A stretch of DNA of 64,000 nucleotides, from the NCBI RefSeq assembly GCF_010093815.1, contig NW_022985554.1, positions 466,999 to 530,998 on the forward strand, written 5' to 3'. The DNA comes from Pseudovirgaria hyperparasitica. Lineage: Eukaryota > Ascomycota > Dothideomycetes > Acrospermales > Acrospermaceae. This document shows positions 1 through 11,457 of this stretch, one piece after another. The notes beneath the pieces are model-generated. The model saw only the letters and a list, made by a program, of their open reading frames with translations, had not been told where the DNA came from and did not search any database. Within the stretch, counting starts at the first letter, position 1. Each line of letters opens with the position of its first letter. The position numbers and the translations under genes were made by a program.

Positions 1-178
1 CCCGAAATCTCCTACTCCCTTTTGACGCGTCCTCCATACTCGCTTCCGTTTCATATATCAGTCCTCCTTCTTCGCTTGCCTTCACTACTCACCTTACTCT
101 CTTCAGTCCACTCAACCTCACCTCACCTCCAAGCCACTCAAAGATACCCACACTACAATATCACGACTGTTCAGCATC

Positions 179-1082
179 ATGATTGAGACTCCCTCACAAC
201 GACTGGCCGTCGCCGAATTGGCCATCTACGCTCTTTTCTCCCTTCTCGGCATCTTCAACTTCATCAAGCATGGCAGGCACGGTTGGCTCGGCTGGTTTTT
301 CTTCCTGGCCTTCTGTCTGCTTCGTCTCACCGGCCAGGGCATGTCAATCAACAGCAGCAGCTCGTCGGCTGCAATTGTCAGTTCCATTGGTATTTCAGCT
401 TTGATTTTGGCTGTGCTTGGCATCACACACGAATGGTTTGTGTTTTTATCCACCCACCAAAGAATGCGCTAACAGCTTGCAGCTCCAAGTACACCAAGAA
501 CTACAAGAAGCAGGTTGAGTGGGCTGTCATCATCTTCCTTCACGTCGTCGTCTCTACTGGTATCATCCTCGTTGCCATTGGCGGCTCGCATCTCTCCGAT
601 CCAGCCGAGGATCCAAAGAAGTCGCAAAACCTAATGGAAGGTGGTTACATCCTCGTCCTGCTCGGTCTGCTTCTGGTCACTGGCTACATCATTGCAACAT
701 GGCGCATACTCCCATCTGCGCACCAAGCCGGCGGCGCCCACGCTTCATCTGCGCAAGCCAAGACCATGGCTCTCGCCGTTATCTGCACACTGCCCTTCAT
801 CTACGCCCGCGTCATCTTTGGCGTCGTCTCTGCCTTTAAGATTCTCACCGACCCGTCGCTCAGCCCATTCAACGGCAGCTTCGTCGTCAAGCTCGTGCCC
901 ATGTCGCTGATGCAGATCTTTGCTGCTCTCATTCTCGTGGTCGGTGGCTTGTTGACACGCAACATTGCGTCCAAGAAAGCCTATGAGCCGGAAAGGGTAT
1001 GTTGAACCAAATCCCTCCATTCTAGCACGTCTGAGAGCAAGTCATCTGACGAGAATAGAAAATCAGCCAGAACTCCTACTAA
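179..1082 (+). CDS. Multi-pass membrane protein of unknown function
   Basis: Exon 1 is 179-435 and exon 2 begins at 483 after a 47-nt intron (436-482), which joins the reading frame exactly through a split codon. Exon 2 can simply read on to a stop at 1003-1005. A better ending uses a GTATGT donor at 997 and an acceptor at 1058 with a CTGAC branch point 8 nt upstream; this adds a short last exon (1059-1082) ending in QNSY. The product has about 280 residues and about seven hydrophobic helices: two near the N-terminus, one before the first intron, and the rest spread over exon 2, with short basic loops such as KYTKNYKK. There is no catalytic motif. It resembles the many short seven-helix integral membrane proteins of filamentous fungi that lack a known role. 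The gene is certain; its function is unknown. Confidence 0.85.
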
Positions 1083-2018
1083 GTCATTTCTGATGCAGCA
1101 AATCAGGGACACGGAGGCGCGCGAGCACAAGGCCTGTGTCTACCCACGACCAGGCTCAGCCGAGATGGGCGGGAGCTTAAGCGTGCTTTGGGTGCAGAAT
1201 GAATGATGGTCGTGGAAAATGGTTGTACGATTAGCGCTTGCAGAAGTAAAGTAGTGCGTCATTTCTTGGCATCGGCGTTTGACTCTTTCCATATGGGGAT
1301 GATCGGATCCAGCGCCGGGCAGATATGGGGGGAAGTCTTTGAACAACATGCATAGACCGTGTGTAGCACATCTAATGAATTTCATTGACCTCTTGATATT
1401 TCCACTATGCTCATGCTGATTGATTGATTTCTTGGCGTCGCATACTGCTGAACAGTTCGTCGTCGTATCAAGTCACGTGCGCGCCCTCATTCCTTTTCCT
1501 GATGTGGGCACACAAATCGTGACAAGACACCTGGATCTAAGATAGTCATCCCATGGCAGACTCGACTATGCTCAACAAGTTTCATCTTTCTTTCTTTCTG
1601 TTGAAATGTGCGATCCTGAAACTGCCAGGGCGAGACACCGTCCCCTCTTCCTTGTGGCACATAGTCTCTTAGTAGGATCGTGTCCGTCTTCTGTGATGTT
1701 TGCACGAGCCAGGCTGTCTCTTGCACATTCGTGGTAGCGGGAACCATGTCTAAGGCTTCATTGTGCATCTTACTAACTGTAGAAATGGCTGGCTTATGAC
1801 GGAGCTTTCTCGTATGAGCCTCTATGCAGTACGTTCCGCGGTGCGATTGGGTGAGTCATACGAAATGAGGTCGCATCTCCCAGCATCCTCTTCACTCCGT
1901 TACCAACAGATGCAAACCAACAGTATTCCACAGAGCGACTTCTCCAGGAAAGATCATAGCATTTTCATTACATACTAATACTAAAGTCAAAGGTTGCGAT
2001 ATACTCGAGACCTCATCT
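1083..2018. other. Intergenic spacer, no gene seen
   Basis: This holds the 3' end of the membrane-protein gene and the promoter of the tryptophanyl-tRNA synthetase. Both strands show only short open frames, without coding character or plausible splice partners. No tRNA-like A/B boxes were found. Confidence 0.5.
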
Positions 2019-3628
2019 ATGGAGACGCCAAAGCAATCAGATGCCGCAGAAGCAACCGGCACAGCTGTTCAAGCCAAAGACGTTGCGCACGCAAGCCAAG
2101 ATGTAAATCCCTGGAGTGTCAGTGGCGCCGTTGTCGACGGCAAAATCCAGGCAATTGACTACAATAACCTTGTGGACTCTTTCGGGACTCAACTCATCAC
2201 AGGCGATTTGCTTCAACGCTTCAAAGATGTGACTGGGCACGAACCGCATATTTACATGAGGAGAGGGCTTTTCTTTAGCCATAGAGATCTCAACCTCATA
2301 CTGGACCTTCATGCAGCGGGCAAGCCGTTCTTCCTGTATACGGGAAGAGGCCCGAGTAGTGCCAATATGCACCTGGGCCACATGATACCCTTCACGTTTA
2401 CCAAGTGAGCCCTTCTTTTGTCCTTCTGAGCTGGGGTACCACACGGTCTCTGACTTTCACCCTTCGTGCAGATGGCTTCAAGATGTATTCGACGTTCCGC
2501 TTGTGATCATGATGACCGACGACGAGAAGGTCATCTTCCAGAAGATCAATCTCGACAGGAAAGACAGTTGTTCTCCTTACACGGACGAGGAGATGGACGG
2601 CTTCGTCAAACAGAACGCGCTCGACATCTTATCTGTCGGCTTCGATCTCAAGAAGACATTCCTCTTCAGCGATTTCGAATTCATGGGCGGCGCGTTCTAC
2701 AGAAATGTCGTCAAAATCTCCCGTCTCATCACTTTGAACCAAAGCAAAGCCGTATTCGGTTTCAATGACAGGTAAGGTCGTCGTTGTCGTAAAGAAGTTC
2801 TCAGATACCAATATAACACGTTCTGGCAGTGATTCGGTGGGGAAAGCCCATTTCGTGTCCGTCCAGACAGCAACCGCATTCGCAACCTCGTTTCCTCACA
2901 TCTTCGGCACGAACACGGAAGAAGTCGCAAAGATCCCCGCGCTCATCCCGTGCGCCATCGACCAGGATCCGTACTTTCGCGTCTGCAGAGACGTGGCCCA
3001 TCGTCTCAAGTACCAGAAACCTGCTCTGATCCATGCCAAATTCTTCCCCGCTCTCCAGGGTCCGGGCTCAAAGATGAGCGCATCCGATGCAAACAGTGCA
3101 ATTTTCATGTCGGATGATATGAACACAATGTAAAGAAACCCCCCCCCTCCTAACCCCCCCTCCTTGTTCTCCCAGTCGTCCCTAACTGAAACAAAAAATC
3201 ACAGCAAGAAGAAGATCAACAAACATGCCTTTTCCGGCGGCGCAGCAACGGCCGAAGAGCAGAGGCAATTCGGAGGGAATCCAGACGTAGATGTCGCGTT
3301 CCAGTATCTCAGATTCTTCCTCGAGGACGACAAGGAGTTGAAGCGTATTGAAGATGCTTATCGGAAGGGAGAGCTGCTGACTGGGGAACTGAAGAAGATC
3401 TGTATCCAGCAGCTTCAAGCTTTTGTTGGTGATTTCCAGAAACGTAGGGCGCTTCTCGATAGTAGTGGTGGTGGTGGTGGTGAGGACGGCAGGAAAAAGA
3501 AAGGGATCAGTGAGCAGGGTGCTCAAGTGGTGAGAGACTTCATGCAAGTACGTCCGTTGATCTGGAGAGGCAAGGAGGTGGATGCTGCGGGGGGAGAGGA
3601 GGGAGAGACGCGTGAAGTTACCCTGTAA
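2019..3628 (+). CDS. WRS1: Tryptophanyl-tRNA synthetase, cytosolic
   Basis: Class I aminoacyl-tRNA synthetase that charges tRNA-Trp in the cytosol. Exons are 2019-2404, 2472-2771, 2830-3129 and 3205-3628; the joined frame gives 469 residues, as expected for the eukaryotic enzyme. The class I HIGH box is HLGH at residues 118-121, just after [10 protein letters not shown]. The KMSKS loop is KMSAS at 310-314, the form usual in eukaryotic and archaeal TrpRS. There is no mitochondrial targeting sequence, so a separate mitochondrial enzyme is presumably encoded elsewhere. Intron 3 starts with GTAAAG and holds long C runs. The last exon carries a glycine run (SGGGGGEDG) made by a GGT repeat, in a surface segment before the C-terminal helix. 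The start codon is the first ATG, in a neutral context. Confidence 0.97.
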
Positions 3629-4699
3629 GGATCTATTCTAGGCCGGCACGCATAAAATTTATAGGGCAGCTTAGGGTCTTTCGTGAGTGGAAATTCTAGC
3701 GCTTAAAGACTTGCGGACGGATGTCTCCTCGTTGGTTTGATTTCTGATTGTTGGCGTAGTGGAATGTGTTGCTCTTGCATGAGTAGGTTGATTGATGCCT
3801 TACAAAGCTAGTGCCAAGATGTTTCTGCCTCAGTCACTAATTACCTATTATGCCGTGACGTTCCTACGTTTGGGTTCGCGGATAAAGCTTCCTACATCAC
3901 AAAGCCTTCTGCCCGAGGGTCTAGGTTTCTGTTACGCTTATCGGTCAATATCACGCTGTGGCTCGTATAATCCCGGTTTGTTGCACGAGTTGCACCCGTA
4001 CCCGCAGCCTGAATGCTTCGTCACACTCAGCTCTCACTCGCAACTCTTGAGGACAAGGTAGCCTGTTGGCTCCCTTATCATCAGCTTCCATACATACTAA
4101 CTCTGCAGCAGGATGTAAATATATGCACGAATCCTCCTTCACAGACCGAAAAGAAGTCCAGATATGTGAACACCAGTAAGGTATTGATGCCTTCTTGATC
4201 TAGAAGCTTTTGCTTGTCGGTGGCTTGCATCCCGCTGCATCTATTTTGAAAAGTCATGGTCTCGCTCCTGCAGCTCATGGGGTGTGTTGAATCCCTTGCC
4301 CGTTACGACCAATGGTAATTGTCGATACGCGCCAAACATGGAAATTGAACTCAGCTGCTTAGCGGATTTTCCCACATGAACTGTACGCGAACGCTTCAGA
4401 TGAATGAATCCTAGTGTCACGATTGCTTGGAGCAACTACTCACCGATCAGATCGTCAGCCGCATGCTTCCAATTCTTACCAAAAAAAGCGCTGCTATTTT
4501 GTTTTGGGCTATACTTGCCAGGCTCGTCGTAGGTACATTCAATCATGTTGTAGCATGCAAGCTCAAATCCTCGGGCCTCGCAAGGCTGGGGATTGTTTGA
4601 AATACAGCATACGCCTGCCTCCATCTTGCGTTACCTGGACTGGCCTTTTGGCTTATATGTCTACTCACTCAACGAACTAACCATAACTTATCATTCGCA
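3629..4699. other. Intergenic spacer, no gene seen
   Basis: About 1.1 kb between two genes on the same strand. The small open frames on both strands (60-90 codons) overlap each other and have no recognisable protein character. It presumably holds the 3' UTR of WRS1 and the promoter of the patatin-family gene. Confidence 0.5.
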
Positions 4700-7600
4700 A
4701 TGGACCATTCACACCCACGTCGACTTCCAGAACGAACAACCTCCCCCTTCTCAACCTCTCCATTCCCGCATAACATGTCTCCTAACCCAGCTGCAATCCC
4801 AGTCAACCGCGTGACTTCATCGGTCATCAATGCGCGGCCAGTGCTTCGCCGAGGGTCTAGCGGGAGCCGGGTGATTAACCAGACGCTGACCTTGGGTAAT
4901 GGAGCAGCCTCTACGGCATTCGACACCTCATCTGGACCGAACTCACCGAAACGACCACAGCCAGAGTTAAAACCGAAACCCTGTGAGAACTGTGACGCTG
5001 CTAATGTGCAGACATGGCACTGTTCTTACTGTGACATGCTCTTCTGTGACCCTTGTTGGGTCAAGCAAGGCCCACATAAGTCAGGAAAGACCGGTCCCGA
5101 TGGTTTACCACATGAGAAAGCAGATCTTCGTATTGTGAAGAGGCTGAAAGATATATTGACACCGTCTTCAGACCCTACCGAACAAGCTGGTCTTCATATC
5201 GATGATGAAGACACGACGTGGTTTGGCATTGATCGGGACAATAACCATCAACCGGTCTTCTACGACTACGGTAGATACGCTACAATCATCGCGAACAGTA
5301 CCACTCCCGAATCAAAAGTTCGATACCCACAACTCGTCTCCTTCATTGGTCAGACGGGGGCGGGCAAAAGTACGCTCGTGAAGATGCTCATTGACCAGCA
5401 GGAAAGGCAATCGAGTGGTTATCCTCGCGGGCCGTTCCCATCGCCAGTCGTTGGATCGAGCCGCAATGACAATGTGCCTACATCAGGCGATGTTCATCTC
5501 TATGGGGATCCCAGGACATACAACAGCCAATATCCAGTCCTGTATGCTGATTGTGAGGGCCTAGAAGGCGGAGAGAACACACCGATGAGCGTCCAATTCA
5601 AGGAGAAGTCGTCTAAACATAGCAACAGGAAACGCTCAGATTCCAATCCGGACCATCGCAAGCGAACCAAGATCACACGAGTGGCGAGGGGTACACAGCG
5701 TCACATGACATGGGCCAACTCTCCTGAGACTCAGAAAAGACAGTACGCTGTAACGGAGCTGTATCCACGGCTGCTGTACACATTTTCTGATGTCATTGTT
5801 TTTGTACTGCGGAATCCAAAGTAAGCGACCATCTACCCGTCAATCTACTACGCTACGGGTTCGACCCTAATATTATGATAGAACATTCGAGTCATCCGTG
5901 TTGTCAAAGTTGTTGGGTTGGGCTTCTGCTTCCATGGAAAAGTCGCTTAATCAACCTACACTCCCACATGCAATCATCGCGCTGAACGCGACTGATATGG
6001 AAGTCGACCCTAGAGAATGGGAGCCAGAATTTGCTACTCGGACGCTGATGGCCAACGTTGCAGGAGCAATCCACCGAGATTCGGGCTACAGGCAGCTTGC
6101 AGACTATTGGTCTAGCCAGGAAGGCAGGCGAATCAACACAACTAAAGATCTACTGGAATGCTACTATTCTTCTGTGACAGTTGTTCGCATCCCAGTCAAG
6201 GGTAGGTATATGAAAATTGACGAGCAGATCAACAAACTTCATACCACCATCACCGAAAGGTCTGCACAGTCTTTCCGGGCCAAGCGAAGCTCACGCATGC
6301 TGTCGAACTCCGAGGAGCTGAATATATACTTGCAATCAGCATTCGATCATTTCTCAAACGACCTCGATACGCCATTCAACTTTATGGATGTCGCGTTCAA
6401 AATCAACCCGATACCTCTCGACTTTGGCGGAAACATTCTCAAGCTAGCAGTTGCGATGCGGAATTCGGGCAAATTTGAGGATCCCCGCCAACTCTTCAAA
6501 GACCTTAGCTTCATGGTCGCATCTTGTATATTGCTAGATTGCAGCCGACAGAACCTCAAAGGTATCGTCCGTCCAACCTCCTGACAAACAATGCCCCTAC
6601 TCCCTATTCTGTTGTGTATTACCGTGACATATCTGACCAGGCACACAGGTCCGGCAGACCGAATCCTTGAACGGGGATACCTCGACTACTGCGACAATGC
6701 ACTGGAAGACTACTGTGCAATATTCCTGCCGTGTCAGTATGAGAACAGACGTGGCCGATGCGTGAACGTCCGCGAGGGACATATCAAAGGCCATCAGAAT
6801 GAGCGCGGAGCAGTTATAGGCAAAGGCGCCTATGAATCAACGTTTACCTGGGAGTCATTCGAGGATGACTGGGAACAGCACCTGCAAAACCATCTCCTAG
6901 AAATGCAAGAGGACTTGAACAGGGACATGCAGGAAAGACCTAACCTCCCAGAAATCACTCTGAGCTCGAGGCTACACCTCAGAAATGTCAATCACTTCTA
7001 CCGGCACCTCGGAGGGGCCAAATACTTTGTCAGTCATTCGGCGTGTTTCTGCTGCCTCAGAGAAATGGCAGAACATCCTTTACCGTGTGGGCACGTCCTC
7101 TGCAAGGCATGCATCAAAGCATACGGAGATGAACAACAGCAACAGGTCAGCTTGGCAGCCTGTCCTTTACATAACCGAAGCATGATCTTCAGTACACCTT
7201 GGCGCATACCTATCAAGGCAGAGCTGGCGGGCGTGCGTATACTGTCTTTGGATGGGTAAGCTAGAAGCACCAGACGTGCACATCTAACTCGCTCTAATGA
7301 ACTACACAGAGGCGGCATTCGCGGAATCGTGGAGCTGGAAGTCCTGCGACAGATCGAGATTGCGCTTGGAGGTTGTATCCCGATCCAGGAATTCTTTGAT
7401 CTCATAGTAGGAACCAGGTTCGTCAACAAGGTCCGGCCATGTCATGTACGTACACGCTAACACGTATCACAGTACCGGTGGTATTATAGCGATAGCATTA
7501 GGTATTGAGAACTGGTCGATCCAAAAATGTATAACTATGTTCCTGAAGCTATGCGATAAAGCATTCCAGCCCAAGTTGGGCGGACTTCGACTTGGATCGA

Positions 7601-9490
7601 GCAAGTATCGCACGCGCCCGCTGGAGGAAGTTTTGCAGAACCACTTTAAACCGGAGCGCATATTTGGTGGATTTCATGAGGCTTCAGCAAGTTACAGGCG
7701 CAAGGTTGCCATCACATCTGCAACAGAGACTGGTGAACATGCCGTCATCTTCACTAATTACAACCGCGCCGAGGATGGATCCGGTAAGACTGTTATCCTT
7801 ATGAACAATGGCCGAGCTGACTGTTGATAGTCAATTATCGAATGGAAAGACCAGACGAACCGAGAAACGAATTGTTACTATGGGAAGTGTAAGTCTACGT
7901 GCAACTCCTACATTATACGACCTGCCATCTCACATATTTGTGTTCAGAGCCAGAGCGACCAGCGCCGCACCAACATTCTTTCGCCCATTGGTCAACTCGC
8001 GGACCAAAGAGGGCTATCTGGACGGCGCAATCTACCACAATAACCCGGTTCGCATTGCCAACTACGAAAGCAAGCTTCTCTGGCCAGACGCGCAGGACTA
8101 TCATCCTGATATCCTGCTCTCGATCGGCACGGGTCATAACGGACAAGACACGGGTGGCTCTATCGATATGACGCGACAAGAGAGTCGCCGGTATCGGCTC
8201 CGGAAGTTTGCAAAATCGCACGGCAAGGCTGTCGAGACGAAGCCTGCGGCAGCAGCGTGGAACATGCAATGGATGAATTGGCTGAATGTCTTGTTCAAGC
8301 GAGTCGACAACATCCTTGATTCGGAGCAGATATGGAAGGGTTTCAAACAGGATGTGCAAGCTAGCTCGTCGTACTTGGACTTCGGACGCTACCAGCGGTT
8401 CAACGTGCGAGTGGGTTTCAGGCCGCCAAAAATGGATGAGAAGAATGAGATTGGAAGACTCCATGAAGCGGTCAGGCACAAACTTGGTCTCACTAATTAC
8501 CAGCAACGTTTGACTCGCACGGCTAGAAGACTTTTTGCTGGCTGTTTCTACTTTCAGAAGACAGCTCCTGTACGAGACACGGAGGATCATTTCGATGTTC
8601 AAGGTATCGAACGAACTGTCGTCAGCCCTCGTCAGATTCATGCTGACTAGTGATAGGTGAAATCTGCTGCCGTTTTACGCCTGGTACTGGCTACCTGCGA
8701 CACATGGGCCACTGGCTCCGAAAACATCAGCTCCAATTTTTCCAGCCTTACTTCCGAGTCTTCGAGGTCAATAATGAGAATATGGCCCAGAAATTGATCA
8801 TCACGGGCAACGTCATTGCAAAGATGGTCGAGCAGGACCACTTTGACATGGGCTCAATCGTCATTCCCGTCTCCCTCCAGATGGGAGTCGTCTCGATACA
8901 GCTACATGTCGACAGCGACAAGCACTATCTATACCCTATCAGCGGTATGCCGCGAGTCCTGACTGGTATAGAACCACCAAAACCTCCATGTAAGTCGCCC
9001 ATGACCACCCAAATCCCCATCACCGCAGAAAACAAAGCGCTAATCACAACACCCACCAGCATCGCCAACCCCGTCCGCAGAACACTCCCGCGCCACCACC
9101 CGCCGAAAATCCCTTCGCAAACGCCGCACCCCGCCTCGCCATCAACCCGCCCTCTCCCCTCCCGCCACCATCTCGGAAGAGGTCCCCCCTTCCTATGACA
9201 CCTCCGAAGACACAGCCGCTTTCCCCGACTCCCCCGAGCACGTCAACGACTGGGCCGAGCGACGCGCGGCGGCAGCCATCCCGCGGCCCAACTCCCCGCG
9301 GAACATGCAGATGCCAGACATGGCGGAGCTGGATGGCACAGGCGTCTTCGACGGGCGAGCCGACGTGTTAGATGAGGAGGAGGACGAGGAGCTGGCAAAG
9401 GCGCTGGAGCAGAGTCTTGTTGAGCAGGGCGTCGAGTATGATCCGGACGAGCTTGCGCGCGCGCTGGAGCAGAGCCGGATTTTCATGTGA
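4700..9490 (+). CDS. Zn-finger / P-loop GTPase / RING / patatin protein with PPxY and two UIMs
   Basis: Nine exons (4700-5820, 5882-6561, 6649-7255, 7310-7417, 7473-7783, 7831-7888, 7948-8603, 8657-8989, 9060-9490) join to 1434 residues. In order: a B-box-like zinc finger (C95, C98, C108, C111, C116, C119); a P-loop GQTGAGKST at 217-225, with a GBP-type G3 motif DCEG at 284-287 and a possible G4 NATD at 409-412; a RING finger starting near C733 (CFCC, CGHVLC, CPLH); and a complete patatin lipase domain with oxyanion loop DGGGIRG (about 801-807), nucleophile S839 in GTSTGG and catalytic D987 in DGAIYHNNP. The C-terminal tail has PPSY at 1334-1337 and two ubiquitin-interacting motifs (about 1399-1414 and 1419-1434). 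Known for the families: patatins hydrolyse acyl lipids, RING fingers recruit E2 enzymes, UIMs bind ubiquitin. The combined role is inferred. A second ATG at 4775 is a possible alternative start. No signal peptide or membrane helix is seen, so it is probably cytosolic. Confidence 0.93.
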
Positions 9491-9885
9491 GAGGGGAGTG
9501 GGAAGGGTGAAGGGGGGCTGTGGTTTCTGGCTCGGCTGTCTGGCGTATGCGGCCTTGTTTGGTTAGTGTATATGTATATGTATATCCGTGACATGCTTAT
9601 CGTCTGCTCTGCTTCGTCGTCGGTATCCGTGTGCACTCGGTCCACTATGCAAAGCGCAATTGTTTACATGCACGAAAACACAATCATACATCTTCATCAT
9701 ATATCGTGTTGCTGTATGTATTTCAAAACAACTGCACACTCCCGCTTTCTGGCACCATTGTATTTTCATTCTACGGACTCCTGAACGATCCCACACACAT
9801 ATATATCTTCGCTAGAAGAAAGATTAAGAAACCACCACATCTCCATAAATGAATAGAATAAGATAAAAATAAAATAAATGGAGAC

Positions 9886-9934
9886 AAAGAAAAGAAAAGA
9901 AAAGAAAAGAAAAGAAAAGAAAAGAAAAGAAAAG
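9886..9934. repeat. (AAAAG)n microsatellite
   Basis: About ten uninterrupted units of a purine-only pentanucleotide, downstream of the patatin-family gene. Confidence 0.95.
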
Positions 9935-9963
9935 CTGGGACGGCAAAAGTGGTATGTATACAA

Positions 9964-9965
<2 letters not shown>

Positions 9966-10015
<50 letters not shown>
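9966..10015. repeat. (TC)n microsatellite
   Basis: About 50 nt of CT dinucleotides with a single extra T near the middle. All pyrimidine on the + strand, 31 nt after the purine-only AAAAG repeat. Confidence 0.95.
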
Positions 10016-10051
10016 GCTCTGCTCTGCTCTGCTCTGCTCTGCTCTGCTCTG
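10016..10051. repeat. (GCTCT)n microsatellite
   Basis: Seven copies of a pentanucleotide directly abutting the TC repeat. Confidence 0.95.
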
Positions 10052-10174
10052 TGAGACAGTGAGAGACACTATCCATTCATATATGTGCACTAGAGCGGTT
10101 TGGTCAATTACAGTGTAGAAAGAAGATTGCCTACACGTGCCTCGTGTTGGAATCTGCTTACATTGCGCGCTTCG

Positions 10175-10207
10175 GCTTGCTTGCTTGCTTGCCTGCTTGC
10201 TTGCTTA
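10175..10207. repeat. (CTTG)n microsatellite
   Basis: About eight tetranucleotide units with one T-to-C change. Confidence 0.9.
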
Positions 10208-11457
10208 CTGTGTGTATGGCTCTCCAGTATGTAGTCCAGTAATCCAGCAGGTCCGTCCGTCCGCCACACGCGCAATTTTATAGATGCGGGTTCTGCTTTG
10301 GGGTGCAAGCCTTGCATGAGATGAGGGGCAGGGGTTGTCCGATGTATGCATGCATGCATACATATATAGATCTATCAATTATAAGCATGACATTTCGCCC
10401 ACAAAAGTGCTTGTTGGTTGGGGTTTGAGGTAAATTGATTTATGGGTGTGAGACGTGCGGCCTTGTGGTATTGGTGGTGATAGTTGGTGGTGGTGGTATT
10501 GGTGGTGGTGGTATTGGTGGTGGTGCTGCGCCACGATAGGGGCTTGTGGGTGATATATTAGCCGGCTTACCGCTTTGGGAAGGGGCTAAGAATAGATTGG
10601 GAATAGGATATGTTGTCGGATATGCGGAGGCTGGCGGGACTGGATGGACTGGATGGACTATTGGATTTGTCGGCGCGCAGCAGGTTAGACTGTACTGACT
10701 CACTCTGACACGAGCGGCGAGATCTTTTCTGAGGGGGATCTGGTGCGTCGGTGTGGTTATTGGAGGCGTTGCAGCGATGGAGAAGGGAGATGGGACGTTG
10801 GAGTTGTAGCCTTGTGTGTGGGTATGGATTGTCGTCGTCGTCGTCGTCGTCGTTTGCCGTCTGTTGGTCTAACAGGGGTGAGTGTGGTAGTAGCGGGATG
10901 ACATGCCTGCTGATCGTGCTTATGTTCCGGGCGAGTGGCAGGTCACGGCAGCACAGCACAGGAGCGGTGGGAGACTATTGAATATGATTGCGGTGTTGAT
11001 AGGATCTATGTAGATTGTAGTGATAGATGAGATGTGGAAGGACAAAAGGAAGAAGAGATATTAGAAGTGAAGAGGAGGAAAGGAGTCTTGGCAGATCGTC
11101 ATCACGAGGCTGGTTGCTCCGGGCAAGGTGGCGCCAACAAACCACTCAATCAGGAATTCAGGCTGGAACCGACGCTTTCTTCTTCCCACGTTTCACTCTT
11201 TGACACTCTTGACACTTACAACCCTCCCTTCTTCTCACCACCCACACTACTACTACATCCTCCAGCTTCTGTCCATCTCGCAATCTCACCAATCCCCAAT
11301 CCCCAATCCAGGAGCGGACTTGCGCGTCGCCGTCTGCTGCAGCAATTGTTCCTATCGCTCCCGAGCCGTGCATCGCCCCGCAAACTCACTCGGCTGTGCA
11401 TGACGGACTCGCATCACTCTGATCACACCTCTACCACCTCTCCGGAGCGCTCTCTTC

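Larger units (their letters stand above)
9491..11457. other. Repeat-rich intergenic spacer and btgC leader
   Basis: No supportable gene. AATAAA-like sequences near 9868-9880 could end the patatin transcript. A chain of simple repeats follows (listed separately), then GGT-rich sequence at 10466-10524 and a (GTC)n run at 10831-10853. The minus-strand open frames here (such as 10567-10959) are translations of these repeats. An upstream ATG at about 11400 opens a frame that overlaps the btgC start and runs to 11639; it could act as an upstream ORF, but I have no further support. Confidence 0.5.

Noticed and set aside
5860-5880. GGTTCGACCC, resembling a tRNA B box
   Set aside because: Lies inside a 61-nt intron of the patatin gene with no A box or cloverleaf around it.
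7913-8641. 242-codon frame (-) opposite the patatin gene
   Set aside because: Antisense to an exon with intact patatin motifs; no domain of its own.
10567-10959. 130-codon frame (-) with an Asp run
   Set aside because: Translates GTC and other simple repeats; no conserved feature.
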